Positions 8,627-18,004 of a stretch of DNA of 64,000 bases are shown here, piece after piece; positions within the stretch are counted from its first letter, which is position 1; each line of letters starts with the position of its first letter. The DNA lies in NCBI GenBank assembly GCA_017379935.1, contig JAFNVC010000028.1, positions 49,920 through 113,919 on the forward strand, written 5' to 3'. The notes beneath the pieces were generated by a model, which saw only the letters and a list, made by a program, of their open reading frames with translations, was not told the DNA's origin and searched no databases. The DNA comes from Clostridia bacterium. Lineage in GTDB: Bacteria > Bacillota > Clostridia > Oscillospirales > Acutalibacteraceae. The position numbers were made by a program, and so were the translations under genes.

Positions 8627-10150
8627 ATGAATCAGACAGAAACAAAAATGAATAACAGGGAAAGACCCGACTCGAATGAGGTCAAGATTTACCTCAGCGA
8701 CCTTTGGAACGGTGTCAAAAAGCTGTGGTGGGTGTGCCTGCTGATTTCCGCGATTTTGGGCGCGTCAATGTTCATCAAGGCATATTCGTCCTATGTACCG
8801 ATGTATACGTCATCCGTAACACTGACAGTTACAACCCAGAAGTCATCGTCGGTCAACAGCATTTCGGTTTATTCCTTCTACTACGATGCATCAACCGCGG
8901 CACAGCTTGAGACCACATTTCCGATAATACTCAGAAGCAACCTTCTCCAGGATGCAATCTGTGAGGATATGGGAATTGACTATGTACCTGCGTCACTGAA
9001 CGCGACGGCTGTATCGGGAACGAATATGTTTACGATGACGGCAACCGGCAGAGAACCGCAGATGACATACGATGTGCTTCTTTCTGCGATAGAAAAGTTC
9101 CCGTCGGTTGCGAAATATGCTGTCGGTAATATCAGACTTGAGCTTATCTCGAGTCCGCAGGTCCCCGAAGCTCCGTCGAACAGCTCGGACTATATGGACA
9201 AAGCGGTAACAGGTGCTCTTATCGGTCTGATTATCGGCGTGATAATTATTTTGGTCTATATGGTTATGCGAAGAACGATAAAGACCAAGGATGACATAAA
9301 GAAGGAGCTCAACGTTGAGCTTCTCGGCTCAGTCCCCGAGGTGCATTTCAAGAAAAGAACGAAGCAGGTTGACGAATCCGTGCTGTTTACGAACAACAAG
9401 ACCGGAACAAGCTTCAAAGAGTCTCTCAGAGTGCTTCGGAATCTTTTTGCAAATGCTCTCAAGAAGAACGAAAAGGTGGTTATGGTTACCAGCACCGCTC
9501 CCGGCGAGGGAAAAACAACCGTTTCGACCAACCTTGCGCTTGCTCTTGCGGATTACGGCAAGAAGGTGCTTATCGTTGACGCTGACCTGCGCCATCCGAG
9601 TGTTCTCGGTCTCCTCGGTGAAAATGAAGAAAACATTGACTTTTTTGCCGTGACACCGCAGTACAAGATCGGCGAGCTTGAAAGGTTCGATGTTTCCTAT
9701 ATGTCTCTTATTAAGCAAAATAAGGATAAGCTTTTCCTTGATGTCGAGGAGCTTAAGGAAATCTTCAATACCGTACGCGATGATTATGACTATATTATCG
9801 TCGATACCCCGCCTTGCGGTCTTGTTTCCGACTCCTCCTATGTTGCACAGGCTGTTGATGCTGTTGTTTACGTTGTGCTTCAGGATACTGTCAGAATTTC
9901 AAAAATCCGCGACGGTATCGAAAGCCTTCTTTCAACGGATGCCAAGGTGCTCGGCTGTATTCTCAACGGGGTCAAGTCCGGTCTTTCGGGCTACGGCTAC
10001 GGTTATGGCTACGGTCGTTACGGCTATGGTTACGGAAAATATGGTTATGGTTATGGCTACGGTTACGGCTATGGATACGGCTACGGAGAAAAGAAAAAGC
10101 CGTCATTTATGCGACCGAAAGCAGAAGAAAAAAAAGAACAGCCGCAATAA
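8627..10150 (+). CDS. Fused polysaccharide co-polymerase / BY-kinase, copy 2, with YG-repeat tail
   Basis: The 507-residue protein has the same layout as the preceding gene but is clearly diverged. Membrane segments lie at about 32-50 and 192-213. The kinase motifs are canonical: Walker A APGEGKTT (291-298), Walker A' VLIVDADLRHP (314-324) and Walker B YIIVDTPP (389-396). The C-terminal tail is an almost pure Tyr-Gly repeat (residues 455-486, 15 tyrosines, broken by one Arg and one Lys) followed by a basic tail. The repeat is the likely phospho-acceptor region that controls polymer length through cycles with the PHP phosphatase. Having both copies suggests hetero-oligomers or a division of labour. 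Confidence 0.9.
   Translation: MNQTETKMNNRERPDSNEVKIYLSDLWNGVKKLWWVCLLISAILGASMFIKAYSSYVPMYTSSVTLTVTTQKSSSVNSISVYSFYYDASTAAQLETTFPIILRSNLLQDAICEDMGIDYVPASLNATAVSGTNMFTMTATGREPQMTYDVLLSAIEKFPSVAKYAVGNIRLELISSPQVPEAPSNSSDYMDKAVTGALIGLIIGVIIILVYMVMRRTIKTKDDIKKELNVELLGSVPEVHFKKRTKQVDESVLFTNNKTGTSFKESLRVLRNLFANALKKNEKVVMVTSTAPGEGKTTVSTNLALALADYGKKVLIVDADLRHPSVLGLLGENEENIDFFAVTPQYKIGELERFDVSYMSLIKQNKDKLFLDVEELKEIFNTVRDDYDYIIVDTPPCGLVSDSSYVAQAVDAVVYVVLQDTVRISKIRDGIESLLSTDAKVLGCILNGVKSGLSGYGYGYGYGRYGYGYGKYGYGYGYGYGYGYGYGEKKKPSFMRPKAEEKKEQPQ
9985..10090 (+). repeat. Tandem Tyr-Gly codon repeat inside the second BY-kinase
   Basis: About 100 bases of repeated TAY-GGN codons (GGCTACGGTTAT-like hexamers and dodecamers) encode 15 Tyr-Gly units near the end of the kinase. 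Synonymous codons vary (TAC/TAT, GGC/GGT/GGA), so the tract is constrained at protein level, but the repeat can still slip or recombine in six-base steps without a frameshift. Confidence 0.85.
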
Positions 10151-10186
10151 TGCGGTTGTTCGCAGACTTACATAAAGAGGGATGTT

Positions 10187-10909
10187 ATGATACTTCGGAA
10201 ATGGGAGGATCTGCCGACACGGATGCAAACTCCTGAAGTAGAGCGGTATTACAACATATTAAAGAGAAAAAAAGCACAGCTTTTGATAAAGCGTATTTCG
10301 GATGTTCTGATATCAGGTGTTTTGCTTGTGCTGCTATCACCGGTTTTTGCGGTGACGGCGCTCGCAATCAAGCTTGATTCAAGAGGTCCCGTCTTTTACC
10401 GTCAGGTAAGGGTGACACAATATGCGGAGCGCTTCAGCATCTTTAAGTTTCGTTCAATGGTGACGGATGCCGATAAGGGCATACAGCTTACCGTGAATAA
10501 CGATTCGAGAATCACGCGCACGGGCAGGTTCATAAGAAGACTGAAAATTGACGAGTTAAGTCAGCTTATCGACGTTTTCAGAGGAACGATGACCTTCGTC
10601 GGAACGCGACCTGAGGTTCCGAAATACGTTGAAAAATATACTGACGAAATGATGGCGACGCTTCTCCTGCCTGCAGGCATTACATCTCTTGCCAGCGTAT
10701 ATTACAAGGATGAAAATCAGCTTCTGGATGCAGCCGATGATCCCGAAGGAATGTATCTGGAAACGGTTCTTCCCGATAAAATGTATTACAACCTCAAGGC
10801 GATTGAGGAATTCGGTCTTGTTGAGGAGCTTAAAATCCTTATTATGACAGTGCTTGCTGTTATCGGTATGGATTTTGCCAAGAAAGAATCGCAGACAATA
10901 AAGAAATAA
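10187..10909 (+). CDS. Initiating sugar-phosphate transferase (WcaJ/WbaP catalytic-domain type)
   Basis: A 240-residue member of the bacterial sugar transferase family that loads the first sugar phosphate onto undecaprenyl phosphate. A hydrophobic segment at about 40-60 is followed by the typical GPVFYRQVR, FKFRSMV, RTGRFIRRLKIDELSQL and GTMTFVGTRPE motifs. The long N-terminal multi-span domain of WbaP is absent, so this is the short form. It is spaced 36 bases behind the second BY-kinase and directly precedes a GT4 enzyme that probably adds the second sugar. The identity of the first sugar cannot be read from the sequence. Confidence 0.9.
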   Translation: MILRKWEDLPTRMQTPEVERYYNILKRKKAQLLIKRISDVLISGVLLVLLSPVFAVTALAIKLDSRGPVFYRQVRVTQYAERFSIFKFRSMVTDADKGIQLTVNNDSRITRTGRFIRRLKIDELSQLIDVFRGTMTFVGTRPEVPKYVEKYTDEMMATLLLPAGITSLASVYYKDENQLLDAADDPEGMYLETVLPDKMYYNLKAIEEFGLVEELKILIMTVLAVIGMDFAKKESQTIKK

Positions 10910-10926
10910 AGCTTACGGTGATATAA

Positions 10927-12057
10927 ATGAGCAGAAACAGACTTATTGCTGTTTTGACGAACAATGATGATGATATATATTGCTTCAGAAAAGAGCTGAT
11001 AGAGGGCTTGATTCAGGAGGGCTTCAATGTGCTTATCTCCTGTCCCTACGGTGAAAAGTTCGAGCTGATGAAGGATATTGATTACATATACGATGATCCT
11101 GAGATTGACCGCAGAGGAACAAATATCGTAAAGGATATAAAGCTTCTTCTTCACTATTTCAGCCTGTTCCGAAGGCACCGCCCGTCAGTGGTTCTGACCT
11201 ATACGGCAAAGCCGAATATCTACGGCAGCTTTGCAGCAAGGGCGCTCGGCATTCCAGTTATAAACAATGTTACGGGCTTCGGAAGCGTTATCAATCATTC
11301 GGGTCTTACGCAGAAGCTCGTTATGACTCTTTTTAAAATCGCGTACAGCTTTTCCTCGTGCGTGATGTTCCAGAATTCAACAAATATGAAATATGCCGAA
11401 GAGACGGGTCTTGTAAAGGGCGAGCATAAGCTCATTCCCGGCTCGGGCGTCAATACAGAGAGATATCCCGCCGCAGCCTATCCCGACGGAGGAAACGGCA
11501 TTGAGGGCGAAAAGGTAGTTTTTAATTACATCGGCAGAATTCTTCATGATAAGGGCGTTGATGATTATATCAGCGCGGCGGAGATTATTAAAAAGAAATA
11601 TCCCGCGACTGAATTCAATCTTCTCGGCTTTATCGAGCCGACAGAAAGTCATTATGAGAATGATCTCAAGCAGCTCGAGAGCCGCGGGATTGTTAAATAT
11701 CATGGCAGTCAGAAGGATATAAAGCCATTTGTAGCGGCATCGCACGCGACGATTCATCCTTCGACCTACGGTGAGGGAATGAGCAATGTTCTGCTTGAAA
11801 GCGCATCATCGGCACGACCTCTTATTACAACGGACAACCCCGGCTGTATGGAAACGCTGATTGATAACGAGACAGGTTTTATGTATCACGGCGGTAATGT
11901 CAGTGAGCTTTGCGAAAAAATTGAAAAATTCCTTGCACTTTCCAACGAACAGCGTAAAGAGATGGGTCTTAAGGGCAGGGAATATATAGAGGAAAATTTC
12001 TCAAGAAATATAGTTATCAAGGCTTATCTTGATAAAATTAACGAAATATTAAACTGA
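10927..12057 (+). CDS. GT4 glycosyltransferase (PglA/CapM-like)
   Basis: The 376-residue protein has a two-domain GT-B form. The N-terminal part carries LTYTAKPNIYGSFAARALG and NNVTGFGS, and the C-terminal domain has the EGMSNVLLE motif (E-x7-E, about residue 281) and TDNPGCMETL. These resemble PglA/CapM transferases that add an amino sugar to an undecaprenyl-diphosphate-linked sugar. Its place directly after the initiating transferase fits a second-sugar role. Donor and acceptor specificity are inferred only. Confidence 0.85.
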   Translation: MSRNRLIAVLTNNDDDIYCFRKELIEGLIQEGFNVLISCPYGEKFELMKDIDYIYDDPEIDRRGTNIVKDIKLLLHYFSLFRRHRPSVVLTYTAKPNIYGSFAARALGIPVINNVTGFGSVINHSGLTQKLVMTLFKIAYSFSSCVMFQNSTNMKYAEETGLVKGEHKLIPGSGVNTERYPAAAYPDGGNGIEGEKVVFNYIGRILHDKGVDDYISAAEIIKKKYPATEFNLLGFIEPTESHYENDLKQLESRGIVKYHGSQKDIKPFVAASHATIHPSTYGEGMSNVLLESASSARPLITTDNPGCMETLIDNETGFMYHGGNVSELCEKIEKFLALSNEQRKEMGLKGREYIEENFSRNIVIKAYLDKINEILN

Positions 12058-12074
12058 ATTGAGGAGTAATTGTT

Positions 12075-13394
12075 ATGTCAGAATTTACAGGCTTGTATGA
12101 AAAAATAGTCAACAGAGAAGAGAAGATTTCTCTTGTCGGTCTTGGCTATGTAGGTATGCCGATTGCTGTTGCTTTTGCAAAAAAGGTTGATGTTATCGGT
12201 TACGATCTCAATGCGAAGAAAATAGAATTGTATAAAAACGGAATCGACCCCACTCGCGAGGTCGGTGACGAGGCAATCAAAAATACGACGGTTGAGTTTA
12301 CTGCTGATGAAACACAGCTCAAAAACGCAAAATTCCATATCGTTGCAGTTCCGACTCCCGTAAATGATGACCACACACCTGACCTTTCTCCCGTTGAGGG
12401 GGCAAGCCGTATTCTCGGACGAAACCTCACAAGGGGCTCAGTTGTTGTATTTGAATCAACGGTATATCCCGGTGTAACGGAGGATGTGTGCGTGCCGATT
12501 CTCGAAAAGGAATCAGGACTTAAGTGCGGTGAGGATTTCAAAATCGGATATTCTCCCGAAAGAATCAATCCGGGTGATAAGGTTCACCGCCTTGAAACTA
12601 TCAAAAAGATTGTTTCGGGTATGGATGAAGAAACCCTCGATGTTGTTGCAAAGGTTTACGAGCTTGTTGTTGATGCAGGTGTTCACCGTGCAGAGACAAT
12701 CAAGGTTGCCGAGGCGGCAAAGGTTATCGAAAATAGCCAGCGTGATATCAATATCGCATTTATGAACGAGCTTTCAATCATCTTCAATAAGATGGGTATT
12801 GATACTCAGGCGGTTCTCAGAGCTGCAGGCACAAAGTGGAATTTCCTTAAATTCTTCCCCGGTCTTGTCGGCGGTCACTGTATCGGTGTTGACCCATATT
12901 ACCTTACATATAAGGCAGAGATGCTCGGCTATCACAGCCAGGTTATCCTCGCAGGCCGCCGCATCAATGATGATATGGGCAGATATGTTGCGGAAAATGT
13001 TGTTAAGAACCTCATTGCCGCAGACAAACAGGTTAAAAACGCAAGAGTAGCGATTCTCGGCTTTACCTTCAAGGAGAATTGTCCCGACACAAGAAATACA
13101 AGAGTTATTGATATCGTCAATGAGCTTAAGGAATACGGTATTTCACCTGTTATTGCAGACCCTCAGGCTGACGCTGAGGAGGCACTCGCAATTTACGGTA
13201 TCGAATTTGCAGATATGTCCGAAATCAAGGATATGGATGCTGTTATTCTTGCAGTTGCACATGATGAATTCAAAAATATCACAATCGCTGATACAGATAA
13301 GATGATCAGCGGCAAGAAGGTTCTTCTTGATATCAAGGGTATCCTTGACCGTAAGGAATATGAGGATGCAGGCTATAATTACTGGAGGTTATAA
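12075..13394 (+). CDS. UDP-N-acetylhexosamine/UDP-hexose 6-dehydrogenase (TviB/WbpO/WecC group)
   Basis: The 439-residue enzyme makes a UDP-uronic acid by two-step NAD-dependent oxidation. The Rossmann motif VGLGYVGMPIAVAFAKK is at about 18-34. The catalytic cysteine is Cys269 in VGGHCIGVDPYYLTYKAE, a context typical of the UDP-GalNAc/GlcNAc dehydrogenases rather than of UDP-glucose dehydrogenase. A second nucleotide-binding domain contains GFTFKENCPDTRNT. It is followed 2 bases later by an epimerase of the TviC/WbpP type, so the pair probably supplies a GalNAc/GlcNAc-derived uronic acid to the polymer. Confidence 0.88.
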   Translation: MSEFTGLYEKIVNREEKISLVGLGYVGMPIAVAFAKKVDVIGYDLNAKKIELYKNGIDPTREVGDEAIKNTTVEFTADETQLKNAKFHIVAVPTPVNDDHTPDLSPVEGASRILGRNLTRGSVVVFESTVYPGVTEDVCVPILEKESGLKCGEDFKIGYSPERINPGDKVHRLETIKKIVSGMDEETLDVVAKVYELVVDAGVHRAETIKVAEAAKVIENSQRDINIAFMNELSIIFNKMGIDTQAVLRAAGTKWNFLKFFPGLVGGHCIGVDPYYLTYKAEMLGYHSQVILAGRRINDDMGRYVAENVVKNLIAADKQVKNARVAILGFTFKENCPDTRNTRVIDIVNELKEYGISPVIADPQADAEEALAIYGIEFADMSEIKDMDAVILAVAHDEFKNITIADTDKMISGKKVLLDIKGILDRKEYEDAGYNYWRL

Positions 13395-13396
13395 GA

Positions 13397-14374
13397 ATGG
13401 GCTATAAGGATTTGAAATTTCCCGAAAACTCATTGTTTCTCGTAACGGGAGGAGCAGGCTTTATCGGAACAAATCTGTGTGAGGCTATTCTCAATCTCGG
13501 CTACAGGGTGCGTTGCCTTGATGATCTTTCAACAGGCAAGCAGGAAAATGTAGATTTGTTGATAAACCACGAAAATTACGAGTTTATCAAGGGAGACATA
13601 AAGGATTTTGATACCTGTCTCAAGGCTTGTGAGGGTGTTGATTATGTTCTCAATCAGGCGGCGTGGGGCAGTGTGCCGAGAAGCATTGAAATGCCGCTGT
13701 TTTATTGTGCCAATAATATTCAGGGCACTCTCAATATGCTTGAGGCGGCAAGACAGAACAGCGTTAAAAAGTTTGTCTATGCATCAAGCTCATCCGTTTA
13801 CGGCGATGAGCCGAACCTCCCGAAGAAGGAGGGCAGGGAGGGTAACCTTCTTTCCCCCTATGCACTCACCAAGATGTGCGATGAGGAGTGGGCAAAGCAG
13901 TATACAAGACACTACGGTCTTGATACCTACGGACTGCGCTATTTCAATGTTTTCGGCAGAAGACAGAGTCCTGACGGCGCGTATGCAGCTGTTATTCCGA
14001 AGTTTATCAAGATGCTCCTTAACGGAGAAACACCGACAATCAACGGTGACGGTATGCAGAGCCGTGACTTTACTTATATAGAAAATGTAATTGAAGCTAA
14101 CCTCAAGGCTTGCGCCGCACCGCACGAGGCGGCAGGCGAGGCTTTTAATGTAGCTTACGGCGGACGAGAGTATCTTATAGATATCTACAACGGACTTACA
14201 CAAGCTCTCGGCGTTGACATCAAGCCGAATTTCGGGCCCGACAGACCGGGCGATATCAAGCACAGCAATGCGGATATCTCAAAGGCTAAGGAGCTTCTCG
14301 GTTATGATCCCGAATGGAGCTTTGAAAGAGGTATCAGTGCGGCAATCGACTGGTATAAGGAGAATTTAGCGTGA
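13397..14374 (+). CDS. NAD-dependent UDP-sugar 4-epimerase (WbpP/TviC-like SDR)
   Basis: This 325-residue extended short-chain dehydrogenase/reductase has the NAD motif TGGAGFIGTN (17-26), the catalytic SSSVYG region near 131 and Y155-x3-K159. The RYFNVFGRRQSPDGAYAAVIP segment is typical of WbpP/TviC epimerases, which interconvert UDP-GlcNAc/GalNAc or their uronic acids. Its partner is the dehydrogenase just upstream. Its last codons overlap the next gene by 4 bases (GTGA), indicating translational coupling. Confidence 0.88.
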   Translation: MGYKDLKFPENSLFLVTGGAGFIGTNLCEAILNLGYRVRCLDDLSTGKQENVDLLINHENYEFIKGDIKDFDTCLKACEGVDYVLNQAAWGSVPRSIEMPLFYCANNIQGTLNMLEAARQNSVKKFVYASSSSVYGDEPNLPKKEGREGNLLSPYALTKMCDEEWAKQYTRHYGLDTYGLRYFNVFGRRQSPDGAYAAVIPKFIKMLLNGETPTINGDGMQSRDFTYIENVIEANLKACAAPHEAAGEAFNVAYGGREYLIDIYNGLTQALGVDIKPNFGPDRPGDIKHSNADISKAKELLGYDPEWSFERGISAAIDWYKENLA

Positions 14375-15495
14375 GCCGCGGAACGATTATTTATGTCGGC
14401 GAGTTCGCCTTGCCCGACAGGTCTGCTGCAGCAAACAGAGTGGTGTCTAACGGCAAGCTGTTCAATTCACTCGGATACAGAACCGTGTTTTTGGGTGCAT
14501 CAGCTTCAGCAGAGAATTTCGCCGGAATAAGAGCGATAAGCAGTCATAACGATATGTATGAGCAGGCACATCCCGAAACTGCGTTGCAGTGGATTCGTCA
14601 TACACTCAGCACGAAGGAAATTGTTTCTCTTGTCGAAAAATACAATGACGTGAAAATGGTTATCCTTTACAATCTGCCGGTTATTACGCTTTGTCTTGTG
14701 AAAAAAGAACTGAAAAAGCGTAATATTGAAGTGGCGTATGACTGCACGGAATGGACAAATACGACAACAGGCTCTTTTATAAAAAAAGCTTTTAAATATA
14801 TTGACGAAATTGCCGTGCGCAGACTCGCGCACAGAGTTGCGGACAGAATGATAGTCATCAGCCGGATGATGGAAAAGAATTACCGCAAGGCGGAAAAGCT
14901 TCTGCGCCTGCCGCCGCTGATTGATACGGATGACGAAATCTGGCATCAGATGCCGGAAGAGCATAACGGTGTTTTTGAATTCTGCTTCGCGGGTGTTCCC
15001 GACGGCAAAAAGGAAAGCCTTGACAAGGTTGTGGAGGCGTTCATCGGCATTGCTGACGAAAACATTAGACTCCGCATAATCGGTGTAACGGCAGAGGAAT
15101 TCAAAGCTATGTATCCGGATATGGTGACTGATGCTGAGAAGAGAATTATCTTTATGGGAATTCAGTCTCATAAAGATACAATAAAATACCTCAGAAGCTC
15201 GGATTGCTGTGTGTTTTTCAGAGAATCCGACAGAAGAAACAATGCGGGATTTCCAACAAAATTTGCGGAAGCGTACACGTGCAATATTCCGATTATTACG
15301 ACCGATGTCAGTGATATCGGTGAATATATGAAAAATGAAAACTGCGGTCAGCTTATCAAAGCGGCGCAGAAACAGACAATAAAAACGGCAATGCTTGCCG
15401 AAATCCACAAGGGCTGCCGCAAAAGAGCGGGCATCAAAACAGCCTTTGATTACAGAGCGTATCAGAAAGGCTGCAAAGAGTGGTTAGAGGATTAA
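14371..15495 (+). CDS. Glycosyltransferase, GT4-like, specificity unknown
   Basis: The 374-residue protein starts with GTG overlapping the epimerase stop codon. It has GT-B features: a possible acceptor-side loop (GEFALPDRSAAANRV), a PLIDTDDEIW linker and a C-terminal motif FPTKFAEAYTCNIPIITTDV, which replaces the classical E-x7-E. That motif is weaker than in neighbouring GT4 enzymes, so it is a diverged member. It lies between precursor synthesis genes and the polymerase and presumably adds one sugar of the repeat unit. Confidence 0.75.
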   Translation: MSRGTIIYVGEFALPDRSAAANRVVSNGKLFNSLGYRTVFLGASASAENFAGIRAISSHNDMYEQAHPETALQWIRHTLSTKEIVSLVEKYNDVKMVILYNLPVITLCLVKKELKKRNIEVAYDCTEWTNTTTGSFIKKAFKYIDEIAVRRLAHRVADRMIVISRMMEKNYRKAEKLLRLPPLIDTDDEIWHQMPEEHNGVFEFCFAGVPDGKKESLDKVVEAFIGIADENIRLRIIGVTAEEFKAMYPDMVTDAEKRIIFMGIQSHKDTIKYLRSSDCCVFFRESDRRNNAGFPTKFAEAYTCNIPIITTDVSDIGEYMKNENCGQLIKAAQKQTIKTAMLAEIHKGCRKRAGIKTAFDYRAYQKGCKEWLED

Positions 15496-15512
15496 AAGGA
15501 TAGGAGAAGGTT

Positions 15513-16727
15513 ATGCTGAAAAGAGGTTTTACATACGGAACGGTACAGATGCTTGCTGTGCTGTACCTTGCTATATGGACAATCTCTCCTCCAATGGAAA
15601 TCGACCTTATCTACCGCTTGCTTGCCCTTGCGGCGGCGGCTGTTTGGTTCGTTGTGTTACTGCTCAGAGAGAATCCCGTTGTTCTCGGCAAGGAGCAGGT
15701 AACTGCCTTGTTCTTTATGCTGGCGGTTATACTGGTTACATTTATTCAGTCGGAAAGCTTCGAGGATATACTGAAGCAGATAGCGATATATATGCTGGTA
15801 ATCTGCTTTATTATGAATTATTTTTATAAGGACAAGTGGGATGAGCTTTCGGGAATATTGGTAATCGTTTTCATTCTGCTTATCGTATATAATTTCAGAA
15901 CTTACTCGGCACTCGTTGAGGATCTCACAATTGCGAGAAAAATCGTGAGAAATGACGAAAGCACATACGTATATCTCCGACAGGGAATCGGCGGATACAG
16001 CCTTGTTTATCCGCAGGTCTGTGTGGCTTCAGCGGCACTTGCCTGGACGATAAAGGCTTTCAGAAGAAACTGGCTTAAATTTGCTGTCGGAGCAGTATGG
16101 GCGGTTTCATTTGTATTGTTGATTTCAAAGGCAGGTTATTCGCTTGCCTTGTTCACCTCTGCAGTAGGTGCTTTGATATTATTATTTTATCGGGGTAAGA
16201 ACGGAATTGCGGCATTTTTTGTCGCTCTTGCGGTTTTTGCAGGCTCTATGATGGCGATACTTTATTGGCACGATTTCAGAAATTTCCTGCTTGAAATTTT
16301 CGACGGAACGGCAGTTGCGAAAAAGATAAACGATCTTGTGGCTACGGGCGACAGCGGTGCAGCTGAGGGCTCGATTCAGGCCAGAATGGAAGCCTATCAG
16401 GGAAGCATCGATACAATTGTTCAATATCCGCTGATAGGTGCTCTCTGGAAAGGAAGCGGCGGCGGACATTCAGCCTTCCTTGATATTACGGCAAAATACG
16501 GGATTTTCGGTGCGGCGATGTTTTCGCTGATGTTTTATATAGTACCGCGCTATTATAAGAAAAAATATCGCAGCCGCTTTATCATATCAATGGCCAACTC
16601 ATCATTGGTTTCCCTGCTGTTTGTGTCCTTGCTGGATTCCTTTACATACGGCTTTGTGTGTATGATCGCGCTTGTGCTGCCGATGCTTTTTGAAGATGTT
16701 ATAAAATGGACGGGTGTTAAAGAATGA
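15513..16727 (+). CDS. Wzy-like O-antigen/polysaccharide polymerase or ligase
   Basis: A 404-residue integral membrane protein with about ten to eleven hydrophobic segments and one large outside loop at about 270-325. The loop contains GSIQARMEAYQG and ALWKGSGGGHSAFLDITAKYG. A GGHSAFLD-like motif in that loop is a hallmark of the Wzy/WaaL superfamily. Such enzymes polymerise repeat units or ligate them on the outer face of the membrane. Wzy and ligase cannot be told apart from sequence alone. The next gene overlaps by 4 bases. Confidence 0.8.
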   Translation: MLKRGFTYGTVQMLAVLYLAIWTISPPMEIDLIYRLLALAAAAVWFVVLLLRENPVVLGKEQVTALFFMLAVILVTFIQSESFEDILKQIAIYMLVICFIMNYFYKDKWDELSGILVIVFILLIVYNFRTYSALVEDLTIARKIVRNDESTYVYLRQGIGGYSLVYPQVCVASAALAWTIKAFRRNWLKFAVGAVWAVSFVLLISKAGYSLALFTSAVGALILLFYRGKNGIAAFFVALAVFAGSMMAILYWHDFRNFLLEIFDGTAVAKKINDLVATGDSGAAEGSIQARMEAYQGSIDTIVQYPLIGALWKGSGGGHSAFLDITAKYGIFGAAMFSLMFYIVPRYYKKKYRSRFIISMANSSLVSLLFVSLLDSFTYGFVCMIALVLPMLFEDVIKWTGVKE

Positions 16728-18004
16728 GGCTTCTCTGGACTGTAAATCTAATACCGACGGATATGGCTCTTGAAATGAATATGAAGCCTGAGGTTCTCGG
16801 CGGCTGGGTTGAGGCGATGTCATCACAGCTTAAAGGGGTTAAGGATATCGAGCTTGCCATAGCCTGTAAATGCGAGCCCGGCACGGATTTTTGCAGGACA
16901 GTAAACGGTGTCGCCTATTACAGTCTTGCATATTCACCGAAAACAAGTGCAGATGAGCTTGCACACAGGTGCGGGGAAATTATATCTTCCTTCAGGCCGG
17001 ATATTATTCACATAGAGGGGACCGAATTCCTTCATGCAGGTGCAATGCTTACCGCAGCGAAAAAGGCGGGTATCCCCGCAGTTGCATCAATGCAGGGGAT
17101 TCTGAACGGACAGTACTCGTATCAGTGCGGTCAGCTTCAGGTCGACGATATGCTGCTTTCGGGCTCGCTTACAGAAATGTTTGCAGCGGCAATATTGCAT
17201 CTGAGAAAACGTAAATGGTACAAGCCGAGAATGAAGACAGAGCGAAAGATAATTGAAGGTGCCTCATATGTTCTCGGACGAACAACCTGGGATCGGGCTC
17301 ATACCTATGCAATCAACCCCAAGGCGAAATATTTTTCCTGCAACAGAGTTCTCAGGCAGCCGTTTTACGGTGAAAGCTGGGATAAGGAAAAAATGCAGCG
17401 GCATTCCATTTATGTCGGTAACGGATATTTTGCACTTAAGGGCCTGCATTTTGTTGTTCAGGCATTACCTGAGCTTATCAGAGAATATCCCGATGTGAAG
17501 GTATATGTTGCCGGCTATGAGCCGTACAAGAAAAATGACAGCAGAGCCTTTTTTAAAAAGGGATATGCGGCATATCTTAAAAAGCTTATCACTGATCTCG
17601 GCGTTCAGGATCACATTGAGTTCACGGGACCGCTGAAAGCCCAAGAGGTAGCGGAAAAGCTTGCAACGGTTAATGCGTATGTTCTTTGTTCGGCTATTGA
17701 AAACAGTCCGAACACCCTGGGCGAGGCGATGCTGGTCGGCACACCATGTGTTGCAGCTTATGTCGGCGGAGTGCCGGATATGGCAGATGACGGTAAGGAA
17801 GCACTCTTTTACAGAAATGATGATCCTCAGCTGCTTGCATGGAATATAAAAAGAATTTTCGACAGCGATGAGCTGGCACTCAGACTTTCGGAGAACGGAA
17901 GAAAAAGAGCAAGAGTTACACACGATCCGAAGCTGAATGCGGATACCTTACTGTCGGCTTACCAAACAATTCTGTCTGAAAACACAAAGGAGAAGCAGAT
18001 ATGA
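16724..18004 (+). CDS. GT4 glycosyltransferase
   Basis: The 426-residue protein shows a GT-B fold pattern: an N-terminal region with IIHIEGTEFLHAGAMLTAAKKAG and a C-terminal domain with YVGNGYFALKGLHFVVQALPEL, then AIENSPNTLGEAMLVGTPCV near residue 325 (E-x7-E type). It overlaps the polymerase gene by 4 bases and the next gene by 4 bases (ATGA), so translation is coupled. Donor and acceptor are not predictable. Confidence 0.85.
   Translation: MRLLWTVNLIPTDMALEMNMKPEVLGGWVEAMSSQLKGVKDIELAIACKCEPGTDFCRTVNGVAYYSLAYSPKTSADELAHRCGEIISSFRPDIIHIEGTEFLHAGAMLTAAKKAGIPAVASMQGILNGQYSYQCGQLQVDDMLLSGSLTEMFAAAILHLRKRKWYKPRMKTERKIIEGASYVLGRTTWDRAHTYAINPKAKYFSCNRVLRQPFYGESWDKEKMQRHSIYVGNGYFALKGLHFVVQALPELIREYPDVKVYVAGYEPYKKNDSRAFFKKGYAAYLKKLITDLGVQDHIEFTGPLKAQEVAEKLATVNAYVLCSAIENSPNTLGEAMLVGTPCVAAYVGGVPDMADDGKEALFYRNDDPQLLAWNIKRIFDSDELALRLSENGRKRARVTHDPKLNADTLLSAYQTILSENTKEKQI

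Noticed and set aside
14506-15408. Long minus-strand open frame (300 codons) opposite a glycosyltransferase gene
   Set aside because: It lies wholly inside a well-supported plus-strand gene, has no ribosome site and encodes a Phe/His/Arg-rich sequence typical of antisense frames.
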